Assembly (NCBI GenBank): GCA_964427875.1
Contig: CAYRVX010000011.1
Span: 21,262-85,261, forward strand
Reading direction: 5' to 3'
Source: CAYRVX01 sp964427875
GTDB lineage: Bacteria > Planctomycetota > Phycisphaerae > SM23-33
Length of the DNA stretch: 64,000 bases
A program made the position numbers and the translations under genes. Positions 8,625 to 16,785 of this stretch are shown one piece after another. The notes below the pieces were generated by a model. It made no database searches. It was not told where the DNA came from and saw only the letters and a program-made list of their open reading frames with translations. How positions within the stretch are numbered: the stretch's first letter is position 1; every line of letters starts with the position of its first letter.

Positions 8625-9862
8625 CGCCGCTTGACGTCGTAGCAGAAGAGGAAGTCGCCGTGGCGGATGTACAGGCGGCCGCCGCAGACGACCGGGTGCG
8701 CCCAGCTCGGGCCGCGGCCGCCTCGGGGAATAGTGAACCGGCTGACGGCCTGGAAAGCGCGTGGGTCCGGGCGCACGAGCGCCGCGGCCCGTCGGTAGCT
8801 CAGCAGGTAGAGCATGCCGTCGGCGTACGTGACCGAGGCCCTCCCGATGCCGTCGCCGCCGTAGGTCTGCTTGCCCGTCTCGAACTCCAGGCAGGACCAC
8901 GGCCCGGTCGCGGCGGTGAGGCACGAGCCGTAGAGGTGGCCGTCCAGCAGCATCACGGCCCCGTGCTGGTTGTCCATTGCCCTCGTATGCCACACCTGCT
9001 TGACGGACACCTTGCCGGCCTCCACGTTCAGCTTCAGCAGCCTGGAGCCCGTCGACCGGGTGGACACGAAGATGTACCCCTTGTGAAAGATGGGCATCGT
9101 GATGTTCTCGTCGAAGGGCGTGACGTGCTCGAACCGCCACAGGAGCTTGCCCGTATCGGCGTTGACGCCGACGACCGATCGGGCCATGAGCGTGGCGATC
9201 TGGCGAATGCCGCCATACTCGAAGATGGTCGGCGAGCAGTATCCCGGCTTGTCCTCCGTGTCCTTGCAGACCCAGACCGTCCGGCCGGTCTGCTTGTTCA
9301 GCGCGACGATGCCGGCGCCCTTGCCCCCGGGCGTGCAGATGACGTTGTCCCCGTCGATGAGCAGCGATTCGGCCAGTGCCCAACTGATGTTGCGGCCGTG
9401 AAACTTCCTGAGGATGTTCAGCGACCAGATCGCCTTGCCGGTTCGCGCGTCCAGGCACACGACGTCGCCGTCGGCGTTCTCGTGATACAGCCGACCGTCG
9501 TCGATGGTGGGCGTGCAGCGCGTCCCGGGATGCGAGCGCCGGTAGGCCGGGCCGTTCTTGACCCTCCATTTGGCCTTCCCATCGAGGTCGAGCGCGGTGA
9601 TGACCGTACCCTGGCCGATGTTGCCGGTGGTGTAGATGAGCCCGGCCGCGATGGCGACGGTCGAGTATCCCTCGCCGATGCCGCTGGCCGTCCAGAGCAG
9701 CTTCGGGCCCTCGGCCGGCCACTTCCGCGAAAGGCCGGTCTCAGCCGACTTGTTGTCGCGCCGCGGGCCGTGGAATTGCGGCCACTGGTGGTCCGTCCCG
9801 GCCCCGGTGTTTCCGGCCAGGGCAAGGCCGGCCAGTACGCTGGCGAATGCCGCGGTCGTCAT
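8621..9862 (-). CDS. PQQ-like beta-propeller exported protein
   Basis: A 413-residue protein with a signal peptide (AAFASVLAGLALAGNTGAG). It opens with the WPQFHGPRRDNKS motif common to planctomycete PQQ-binding-like repeat proteins. Repeated blades follow, of the form G-x-V-x-ALD-x-G-KA-W or LDARTGKAIW (ALDLDGKAKW, LDARTGKAIW, LNKQTGRTVW, VNADTGKLLW). This is an eight-bladed quinoprotein-dehydrogenase-like fold, but without visible calcium or PQQ ligands it is more likely structural or binding (BamB-like) than an oxidase. ATG 9862 is preceded by two GGAG elements. It lies head-to-tail after the SASA gene with about 70 bp between, so it may belong to the same transcript. Confidence 0.8.
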   Translation of the reverse strand: MTTAAFASVLAGLALAGNTGAGTDHQWPQFHGPRRDNKSAETGLSRKWPAEGPKLLWTASGIGEGYSTVAIAAGLIYTTGNIGQGTVITALDLDGKAKWRVKNGPAYRRSHPGTRCTPTIDDGRLYHENADGDVVCLDARTGKAIWSLNILRKFHGRNISWALAESLLIDGDNVICTPGGKGAGIVALNKQTGRTVWVCKDTEDKPGYCSPTIFEYGGIRQIATLMARSVVGVNADTGKLLWRFEHVTPFDENITMPIFHKGYIFVSTRSTGSRLLKLNVEAGKVSVKQVWHTRAMDNQHGAVMLLDGHLYGSCLTAATGPWSCLEFETGKQTYGGDGIGRASVTYADGMLYLLSYRRAAALVRPDPRAFQAVSRFTIPRGGRGPSWAHPVVCGGRLYIRHGDFLFCYDVKRR

Positions 9863-9932
9863 GCCTCCGCTCCTTCCATCCGGCGTCTTGCGGGTGAGCT
9901 GCGGCCGGCGTCTGCCGCGGAACCATCGCGGT

Positions 9933-10958
9933 CTAGGCGCCCCCGGCCTTGGCCTTGGCCGGGAGAAGCTTCTTCATGGCCTCGCCGAAGCCGTGGCCGA
10001 TCAGGGACATGATCTTCGCGCTGCCGAGGTAGTGGTAGGGTGGCTGGCTGCCCATCCTGCCGAACTGCTCCTTGAGGGCCTCATCGACCCACTTGCGGCG
10101 GATCCATCCCTTCTTCAGGATCGCGTGGGCCTTTTCGTCCCAGTACTTGCTGGTGGCCACGAAGGCGGCGTTGCCTTTGAATTCCGGCCGGTTGGCCGCC
10201 GCGGCCTGGGCCTTCCGGGTGTCGGCCATCCTGCCCTCGGCCTCCTTGCCGCCGACGCCCAGCTCGCCGATCACCACGGGCAGCTTTGGGGCCTTGAGCT
10301 CCTTGCGCAGGTCCTTGATGAGGTTGACCATGTTCTTCTCGTACTCGGCGACGCGATCGGCGTTGATCATGTCGTTCCACCCCTGGAACCAGACGAAGCC
10401 GGCGAGCTGGTACCCCTTCTGGTCGTAGTCGGGGAAGTGCTGCTTGAGGTTCGCCAGCGCCTCGCGGACGATTCCGACCATCTCCGTGTAGGTCTTGCCA
10501 ACCTCGCCGCCGGAGCTGGGCGGGCGGAAGTCCACCGCCAGGCTCCTGCCGCCCCAGGCGGTCTTGATCAGCAGGACCTGCTCGGCGAGGGCGTCGCCCA
10601 TCACGAGGCCGAACATCAGCTCCGGGCCGATCTTCTCGTCGCTCGCGCCGTAGCCGACGGTGAGGTTGCCCTTCTTCGTCCCGCCCCGCCCGCGGGGGTA
10701 GTAGATCCACACGTCCTTGCGCTCGACCCACGTGCCGTCGTCGTTCTTGATCTTCTTGAGCAGTTTCCCGTGCGTGGGGTCCTCGCCCAGCCAGTCGAGC
10801 GTCCGCACGTGGCCGTGGCCCTGCATGTTGGACTGGCCCGCCAGGATGAACACCTGCACGGGCCCCTTGCCCGCCTGGGCCGCGCGGGCGGAGGAGGCCG
10901 CCGCCGCGACCACCAATGCCACGCATACCCGCCTCCGTCGACTCGCGTTCCGCATCAT
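9933..10958 (-). CDS. Sialate O-acetylesterase-type (SASA) esterase
   Basis: A 341-residue exported protein with a signal peptide (RRRVCVALVVAAAASSARA) and the SGNH-type block I FILAGQSNMQGHG, where the Ser is the expected nucleophile. IKTAWGGRSLA is a plausible glycine block, FVWFQGWND a block III, and the helical middle is typical of planctomycete SASA proteins. It would remove O-acetyl groups from carbohydrate in the periplasm or outside the cell. The first ATG (10958) overlaps the TGA of the upstream sulfatase gene by 4 bp (ATGA), and AGAAGGGA sits about 8 nt upstream inside the sulfatase tail. The two are therefore probably translationally coupled: sulfate and acetate would be stripped from the same polymer. 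Confidence 0.85.
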   Translation of the reverse strand: MMRNASRRRRVCVALVVAAAASSARAAQAGKGPVQVFILAGQSNMQGHGHVRTLDWLGEDPTHGKLLKKIKNDDGTWVERKDVWIYYPRGRGGTKKGNLTVGYGASDEKIGPELMFGLVMGDALAEQVLLIKTAWGGRSLAVDFRPPSSGGEVGKTYTEMVGIVREALANLKQHFPDYDQKGYQLAGFVWFQGWNDMINADRVAEYEKNMVNLIKDLRKELKAPKLPVVIGELGVGGKEAEGRMADTRKAQAAAANRPEFKGNAAFVATSKYWDEKAHAILKKGWIRRKWVDEALKEQFGRMGSQPPYHYLGSAKIMSLIGHGFGEAMKKLLPAKAKAGGA

Positions 10959-12427
10959 CGTTTTGTCCCTTCTGGTTTGGGTCTCCGGGGCCTCCGCCGG
11001 CTCTTGTCGCGGTCTCGCTTGCGTTGGGCGCGTTTCTTCTTCCTGGCGGCGGCTTCGGCCTCGGCGGCGCGGCTCCAGCGTTTCGGCGCGCCGCTGATCG
11101 GCTCGGCCATCTGGTCGAGCCAGGCATCGTAGAGCTTCTTCAGTTCCGCGACCTTCTCGGGGTGCTTGGCTGAGAGGTCGGTTGTTTCGCCAACGTCGGC
11201 GGCCAGGTCGAACAGCTCGCCCCGGTCCTTCTGGCCGACGAGCTTCCACTTGCCCGACCGGACGGCCCACTTGCCTTCCCAGCCGCCCGAGCTCCAGAAC
11301 ATGTGCTCGTGGAGCTTGTCGACCCGCCCCTTCAGGGCCGGCAGCATGTTCTTTCCGTCGAGCGGTTTCCCGGCGGGCATGGGCAGTCCGGCGGCGGCCA
11401 GCGCGGTCGGGAGGATGTCGATGGAGAGGACCGGCACGTCGCAGGTCTTGCCGCCTTGGAGCCTCTTCGGCCAGGAGACGATGAATGGCACGCGGATGCC
11501 GCCTTCGTAGTCCTGCTGCTTGTACCCGCGCAGCGGCGCGTTGTCGGCGTGCATCGCCTTGGCTCCCCCGTTGTCCGTCAGGTATATCAGCAGCGTGTTC
11601 TCGAACAGCCCTTCCCGCTTCAGTGTCGCTACGATAGCCCCGACGCCGTCGTCGAGGTGCTTGAGCATGGCCGTAAGCGTGTCGCGCACCTCGTCGCCGG
11701 TCTGGCGTTTGATATCGCCGGCCGGGGCCTGCGGCGGGGTGTGCACGGCGTTGTAGGCCACGTACAGGAAGAACGGCTTGTCCCTGTGCCGCCGGATGAA
11801 GGAGACGGCCTCCTCGGTGATCCGATTGGTGAGGTAGCCTTCGTCGCGTATCGGCTTGAGCCCGCGGTATATCGGGTGGTCCGGGATGTTCAGGTCGAAG
11901 TAGTCGTGCGCTCCGCGGCCCATGAAGCCGTAGAACTCATCGAAGCCCCGCTTGACGGCGTTGTACTCCAGCGTAAGGCCCATGTGCCACTTGCCCAGCG
12001 CGCCGCAGACGTATCCGGCCGGGCTGAGGTGCTGGGGGAAGAACACTTCATCCAGCGGCACGCCGGAGCCCCCCTCGCCGCCGGTGTACACACCGAAGCG
12101 CTGCTGGTAGCGTCCCGTCATCAGCCCGGCGCGCGTCGGCGAGCAGACGTGGCCGGTCGTGTAGCCATTCGTGCAGACCACGGCCTCCCGGGCCAGCGCA
12201 TCGGTATGCGGGGTGCGGACCTCCCTGCGATGATGCCGGTTGTAGCTGACGTCGGCGTAGCCCTGATCGTCCGAGAGGATCACGACTATGTTGGGCGGGC
12301 GCCGCTTGCCCTCAACGGCGCCCCGAACGCCCCGGGGAAGCACGCCCGCCGCCGCGCCCGCCGCGATCCCCCTGCCCACCAGGGACAGCAGCTCGCGCCG
12401 ACCGATCCGCCTGGCCATTCCCGTCAC
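10955..12427 (-). CDS. Cys-type sulfatase, exported
   Basis: A 490-residue arylsulfatase-family protein (S1 class). A twin-arginine-like leader (GRRELLSLVGRGIAAGAAAG) is followed by the metal-binding start PNIVVILSDDQGYADVSYN. The modification motif CSPTR at Cys95 (within VCSPTRAGLMTGR) is the formylglycine site, so a maturase is needed elsewhere in the genome. LTDNGG and GGIRVPFIVSWP are further family landmarks, and the Lys/Arg-rich tail is unusual. The substrate is presumably a sulfated polysaccharide. GTG at 12427 is chosen because AAAGGAG lies 7 nt upstream; ATG 12418 is a possible alternative. It overlaps the esterase gene downstream by 4 bp. Confidence 0.9.
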   Translation of the reverse strand: MTGMARRIGRRELLSLVGRGIAAGAAAGVLPRGVRGAVEGKRRPPNIVVILSDDQGYADVSYNRHHRREVRTPHTDALAREAVVCTNGYTTGHVCSPTRAGLMTGRYQQRFGVYTGGEGGSGVPLDEVFFPQHLSPAGYVCGALGKWHMGLTLEYNAVKRGFDEFYGFMGRGAHDYFDLNIPDHPIYRGLKPIRDEGYLTNRITEEAVSFIRRHRDKPFFLYVAYNAVHTPPQAPAGDIKRQTGDEVRDTLTAMLKHLDDGVGAIVATLKREGLFENTLLIYLTDNGGAKAMHADNAPLRGYKQQDYEGGIRVPFIVSWPKRLQGGKTCDVPVLSIDILPTALAAAGLPMPAGKPLDGKNMLPALKGRVDKLHEHMFWSSGGWEGKWAVRSGKWKLVGQKDRGELFDLAADVGETTDLSAKHPEKVAELKKLYDAWLDQMAEPISGAPKRWSRAAEAEAAARKKKRAQRKRDRDKSRRRPRRPKPEGTKR

Positions 12428-12447
12428 GATCGTGCTCCTTTGCGGCC

Positions 12448-12775
12448 TCAGTTTGACTTGCGTGGCGCCTCGGCGCCCATCATCTGTAGTCTTCCGTGCT
12501 TGATCGAGAAGATCAGCGCCGTGGCCGCCGTGGCGCTCAGGCGCGGCGCGCTGTAGTAGTCCTGGGCGTTGTTGTCCCGGTTCGGCTGGTAGACGAACGT
12601 GCCGTCCGGGCAGTGGGACAGGTTGAAGAACCACTTGTGCTTGTCCATCAGGTTGCGGAAGGCCCGCGGCTCGATGGCCGCCCCGAGCGCCGTCCAGCCC
12701 ATGCCCAGGATCGGCGAGCCGTGCGTGTCCGGGAAGGTCTTGTAGTTCTCGCCGATGCACCGGGCATCCTCCGCT
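12448..12775 (-). pseudogene. C-terminal remnant of a DUF6288-type protein
   Basis: An open frame ends at 12448 and encodes a compact, conserved-looking C-terminus: DTHGSPILGMGW, LMDKHKWFFNLSHCPDG, FVYQPNRDNNAQDYYSAPRL, then TALIFSIKHGRL. This is how I recall the end of large DUF6288/toroid proteins of planctomycetes and Verrucomicrobia. The similarity continues upstream without a start codon (AEDARCIGENYKTF) to roughly 12775, then stops being recognisable where the promoter region of the oppositely oriented heparinase-like gene begins. No ribosome site fits the internal ATG at 12702. I infer a deletion that removed several hundred N-terminal residues. The family name is from memory. Confidence 0.55.
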
Positions 12776-12985
12776 CGACTCCCGAGCGTCGCGGGCGGTC
12801 CTGCCGTGATTCTATCCTGGTTTGCCGTTCCCGCAAGCTCCTGGGCCCGTCCGCGGCCGCCGAAACCTCTTGCCCGCGAGTGTCGTTTCGTGGATAGGTG
12901 GACTTTTGGCCGGGGGTGAGTCGGCGATTTCAGGACGCGCAGGCGGAAGCGAAGCGAGACTCAAACGACGGAAAGGGTCCATGTC

Positions 12986-15445
12986 ATGAGACGCATTGCC
13001 GCCGCGGTTTCGGTCTGTCTGGCTGCCGCGCTGACGCCCGCGGCGCGGAGTGCGGGCCGGCCGATCCACGGCAACGTCGTACTCATCCTGGAAGGCGGGC
13101 TCAGCCGCGGCGGCGACTACCGGGCGGACGTGGAATTCGAGCTCGCCGTCAGAGACGGCAAGTGGCCCGAAGGCGGCTGGGGACACGGGCTGTGGTTCAG
13201 CCGGGGGCACCACAAGGCGGCCATCACGGCCAGCCGGATCGACGGCGAGACGATCCACCTGACGCTGGACGTGAAGGTCTTCGGCGACTACTGGGTCAAC
13301 GGCGGGCGGGCGAAGTACGAGATCGTCGTGAAGAACCGCCCCGGGCGGCTGGCAGGGACGTACACGGGCAGCTTCACGCAGAACGGCCCGAAGGGGCTGA
13401 ACTTCCCTGCCCCCGGCGAGCCGGCGCCGCGGTTCCCCGATCCGAGCGTCAAGGACGCCCCGGCCGTCGCCGTGAAGGGCAAGGTCGCCGGGCGGATCGA
13501 CCCGCCCTGGCCGCGGCTGGTCAAGGGACACGTCCCCTTCAAGCCAAGCGAGCATCCGCGTCTGATCTTCCGCAAGAGCGACGTGCCCCTGATGAGGAAA
13601 CGCGCCGAGGAGACGCCCGAGGGCCGGGCCATCATGCGGCGCGCCGAGGCCGTGCTCGGCAGCCGCGGGCCGAGCGAGGCGGACAAGTTCACCACCTGGC
13701 CGGCCGTCGGGTACGGCTTCGCCTACCAGATGACCGGCGATGAGAAGTACGCCGAGAAGGCCCGCAAGATCGTGGACGCCACGATCTTCAAGAACCCCGC
13801 CGGGCGGCGGGGCAGGGGGATCAGCCAGGACATCCATCACGGCCCGCGGCTTCAGGGGCTCGCGCTGGCATTCGACCTCTGCTGCGAGGCGTGGGAGAAG
13901 GCCTATCGCCTGAGGTGCATCGACGAGATCCGGATGCGGGCGCGGGAGCTGATGGCCGGCCAGTTCGAGGGGCGCAGGATGCGCGGCCTGAACCTCGGCT
14001 GGTGGTCGAACCACAACGCCATCCGCGTCGGCTGTGCGGCGCTGGGGGCCATCGCCGTCCAGGGCGAGAAGAACTCCCACGGTCAGACGATCGACTTCAC
14101 CGAGGAGTTGGAGGTCTGCGCGCGGGAGCTTCGCGGCCACTACCGTTACGGCCTGGGCAAGAGCGGCTACTGCATGGAGGGGTCGTTCTACAAGGTCATG
14201 ACGATGCAGCGCGGCAGCGTTCACGCCGTCCACGCCTTCGAGCGGGCCCTGGGGTGGAAGGTCCTTGCGGACCTCGGCGACTTCGACCTCGTCGGGTACT
14301 TCATGGAGGCCGAGCCGGGCAGGAGCCCGAAGCTCGCCCCGGTGGTCTGGGCCGTCGCCATCGCCGGCGTGCCGGACGACATGATGCCCGGCGTCCGCTG
14401 GCTGCACGCGCGGACGGTCGGCCTCAAGGGCGACGGGAGCTTCGGCGTCGGCCACGGGCTCCTGGCGCCCTACGCCATGGCGACGTATCCCTTCGACGTG
14501 CCCGAGAGCCCCCCCTCGGAGAGCCTGCGGTGGGCCGCGCCGGACGAGAACAAGGGCCACTTCATCATCCGCCCGACCTGCAAGGACCGAGACGACATCG
14601 TGATGGTCCTGAACCTCAAGAGCGAGAGCCTGCGCGCCAGTTGGGCCGCCGCCAGGGCGGGCCCGCAGATGCACGTGCTGCTCCGCGGCTTCGGCAGGAA
14701 GTGGCTCGACGGCCGGTACCTGGTTAAGCCCTCGCTGCTGGCGGCCGCCGTCAACGAGCACCACGGCGCGACGATCACCTCGTACCGGCCGCTGGAGGAC
14801 CGGGCGTTCGTAATCGACATGAACCTGGACCGGGCCTACCTGCGGGAGGTGAAGGCCCCAGGGCAGGTCCGCCCCGAGGAATTCGGGGCGAAACGCGTCG
14901 TGCACCTGCCGTACTGGTCCAGGCCGCTTCTGGACTTCGGCGTCCGCGGCGAGCGCAGCATGGCCGTGGACTGCACGCACAAGAGCGGCTGTCCTCTGCT
15001 GGTGGCCGTCGTGGATCGCATCACGGTTCCGGCCTCGGCCGCCAGGCCGAAGGCCGAGAAGCGCCGGCCCACGGCCGACGAGAAGGAGCTCGCCTCGCTG
15101 CTGAAGTCGATGGGCGTGAAGCGTCCGCCGGCCGGGGGCGGCTCGGATCAGCCGACGGCCTGGCACCTGCCGATCAGCCGCGACGCGGGGAAGCTCAAGA
15201 TCGACGCGGGCCGCTTCGTGATCGGCGAGCCGGACGGGCCGACCCTCGCGGGCGTGCTCGTGACGCCGGGCAAGCTGGCGCCCACGTCCGTCTCCGCAAA
15301 GGGCGAAGGGACGTACTTTGTGGTCTTCACTCTCCAGGGCGGCCGGTCGCCGCGGTTCGACGTGACCGGCGAGGGGCTTGGGGCGACGGTGAAGGTCGGC
15401 CGGCGAACGATTCGCTTCGAGAAAGGCACGCTCGTGCTCCAGTAG
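12986..15445 (+). CDS. Heparinase II/III-like exported toroid protein
   Basis: An 819-residue protein with a signal peptide (RRIAAAVSVCLAAALTPAARSA). An N-terminal beta domain (about 25-170) leads into the marker EHPRLIFRKSDVPLMRKRA (about 190), which opens the alpha/alpha toroid of heparinase II/III-like lyases. The toroid contains DIHHGPRLQGLALAFDLC, GWWSNHNAIRVG, and ECMEG-like KSGYCMEGSFYK with candidate catalytic Tyr and His. A beta-sandwich (about 520-700: FIIRPTCKDRDD, GATITSYRP, FVIDMNLDRAYL) completes the lyase plan. Expected role: beta-elimination or another modification of a uronic acid polymer outside the cytoplasm. AAAGGG lies 8 nt before the ATG. Confidence 0.7.
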   Translation: MRRIAAAVSVCLAAALTPAARSAGRPIHGNVVLILEGGLSRGGDYRADVEFELAVRDGKWPEGGWGHGLWFSRGHHKAAITASRIDGETIHLTLDVKVFGDYWVNGGRAKYEIVVKNRPGRLAGTYTGSFTQNGPKGLNFPAPGEPAPRFPDPSVKDAPAVAVKGKVAGRIDPPWPRLVKGHVPFKPSEHPRLIFRKSDVPLMRKRAEETPEGRAIMRRAEAVLGSRGPSEADKFTTWPAVGYGFAYQMTGDEKYAEKARKIVDATIFKNPAGRRGRGISQDIHHGPRLQGLALAFDLCCEAWEKAYRLRCIDEIRMRARELMAGQFEGRRMRGLNLGWWSNHNAIRVGCAALGAIAVQGEKNSHGQTIDFTEELEVCARELRGHYRYGLGKSGYCMEGSFYKVMTMQRGSVHAVHAFERALGWKVLADLGDFDLVGYFMEAEPGRSPKLAPVVWAVAIAGVPDDMMPGVRWLHARTVGLKGDGSFGVGHGLLAPYAMATYPFDVPESPPSESLRWAAPDENKGHFIIRPTCKDRDDIVMVLNLKSESLRASWAAARAGPQMHVLLRGFGRKWLDGRYLVKPSLLAAAVNEHHGATITSYRPLEDRAFVIDMNLDRAYLREVKAPGQVRPEEFGAKRVVHLPYWSRPLLDFGVRGERSMAVDCTHKSGCPLLVAVVDRITVPASAARPKAEKRRPTADEKELASLLKSMGVKRPPAGGGSDQPTAWHLPISRDAGKLKIDAGRFVIGEPDGPTLAGVLVTPGKLAPTSVSAKGEGTYFVVFTLQGGRSPRFDVTGEGLGATVKVGRRTIRFEKGTLVLQ

Positions 15446-15488
15446 AGCGCCCGCGGGCTGCCCTCGCGGCCGGGACGCCGAGACGTGC

Positions 15489-15641
15489 TCACTCGCCGAT
15501 GATCTCCACTCCGCAGAGGAGCGTCCGGCCCCTGCTCGCCGACAGCGAGACGTCCAGCTCGCCGGTGACCTGCACGCCCTTGAACTCGCGCACCACGGCC
15601 TTGTTCGCCCGGCCGGCGGCCTTGGCGACGTCGAAGTCGCG
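15489..15641 (-). pseudogene. C-terminal remnant of a malectin-like carbohydrate-binding protein
   Basis: A frame ending at 15489 encodes about 50 residues with the shape of the last strands of malectin/galactose-binding-type modules: DFDVAKAAGRANKAVV, REFKGVQVTGELDVSL, then the closing LLCGVEIIG. Proteins of this type normally place this segment at their extreme C-terminus after hundreds of residues. Upstream of about 15641 the frame turns into ordinary GC-rich shadow sequence, with no start codon or ribosome site. It sits between the convergent ends of the heparinase-like and lactonase genes. I interpret it as the stump of a deleted gene. Confidence 0.5.
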
Positions 15642-15682
15642 GCACGGCCGGCGCGGATGGCCGGGCCCGTCGTCTGCCGACG

Positions 15683-16582
15683 TCACTCGGCGCCCTTGAC
15701 GCGCATGCGAATCCCGTACAGCCCCTTGCCGGCCGTGATGAACAAGGTCTTCCTGTCCTTGCCCCCGAAGCAGACGTTCGCCGTCCAGCGCTGCGGGACG
15801 TCGATGTGCTCGATCTTGCTGCCCGCCTTGTCGAACACGGTGACCCCGCGGCCGGTCAGGTACACGTTGCCCTCGCTGTCGATCGTCATCCCGTCGGAGC
15901 CCATCTTGCAGAACAGCTTCCTGTTCGACAGCGTGCCATCCTTGTTGGTGTCGTATACGTACGTCTTCCTGCCGCGGATGTCGGCCACGTAGAGCTTCCT
16001 GCCGTCCGGCGTGCCGATGATCCCGTTCGGCTGCACGAGGCCGTCGGCCACCCGGACGAGCCGTTTGCGGTCGGCCGACAGGTGGTAGACGCACTGGGCG
16101 TCCTGCTCCATCGGCCCGCGCTTCCAGTACGGGCGCTTGTAGAACGGATCGGTGAAGTAGACGCCCCCGTCGGGGCGGACCCACAGGTCGTTGGGGCCGT
16201 TCAGCAGCTTGCCCTTGTAGTCCCTGACGAGAACGGTCACCTTCCCCGCCGGATCGATGGACCACAACTGGTTCTTCTCATCCGCGCAGGCCAGCAGATT
16301 GCCCTTCTTGTCGAAGTACAGCCCGTTCGACCGCCCGCACGGCTTCAGGAAGGTCGAGAGCTTGCCCTCGGCGCTCCACTTCATGATCCGGTCGTTGGGC
16401 TGATCGGTGAAGAACACGTTGCCGTTGGCGTCGACGGCGGGCCCTTCGGTGAACTTGAAGCCGTCCGCCAGCTTCTCCAGGTTCCTGTCGGGCGCAACAA
16501 CGCCCTTGTCGCCGCCGCAGGCGGGGTCACCGAACACGGTCACAAGTGCGATCGCCGCCGTCAGGGCCGGCTTTCTCATCAT
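15683..16582 (-). CDS. SMP-30/gluconolactonase-family exported lactonase
   Basis: A 299-residue six-bladed propeller with an N-terminal signal (PALTAAIALVTVFGDPACGG, possibly a lipoprotein since a Cys follows). Family landmarks in order are FTEGPAVDANGNVFFTD (metal-binding Glu), RSNGLYFDKKGNLLACAD, NGPNDLWVRPDGGVYFTDP (metal-binding Asn), QPNGIIGTPDGRKLYVAD and SDGMTIDSEGNVYL (catalytic Asp region). These fit calcium-dependent hydrolysis of sugar lactones; the exact substrate is unknown. AAAGGAG lies upstream of the double ATG at 16582/16579. It is divergent from the DUF1080 gene across about 200 bp that should hold both promoters. Confidence 0.85.
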   Translation of the reverse strand: MMRKPALTAAIALVTVFGDPACGGDKGVVAPDRNLEKLADGFKFTEGPAVDANGNVFFTDQPNDRIMKWSAEGKLSTFLKPCGRSNGLYFDKKGNLLACADEKNQLWSIDPAGKVTVLVRDYKGKLLNGPNDLWVRPDGGVYFTDPFYKRPYWKRGPMEQDAQCVYHLSADRKRLVRVADGLVQPNGIIGTPDGRKLYVADIRGRKTYVYDTNKDGTLSNRKLFCKMGSDGMTIDSEGNVYLTGRGVTVFDKAGSKIEHIDVPQRWTANVCFGGKDRKTLFITAGKGLYGIRMRVKGAE

Positions 16583-16785
16583 TGGTCTCTCCTTTGCTAA
16601 AGTGCCTTGCCCATCATACCTGTCACGGCCCGCCAACGCAGGCCCCAAGAGCCGCCGCGACGGATCACACGGCGCGCGGCCCTTGACTCCGCCCGTGCTT
16701 TCCCTATGCTGAGGCATCGCAGGAGGCCGTCCCGGCGGACGGGCGGCCGACTTGCGACTGCTATCTGGAGCTTCGAAAGGAGAGC

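Noticed and set aside
12812..15166. Long minus-strand frame opposite the heparinase-like gene
   Set aside because: Low-complexity Arg/Pro/His/Val composition, no homology and no start signal. The plus-strand gene has a signal peptide and family motifs.
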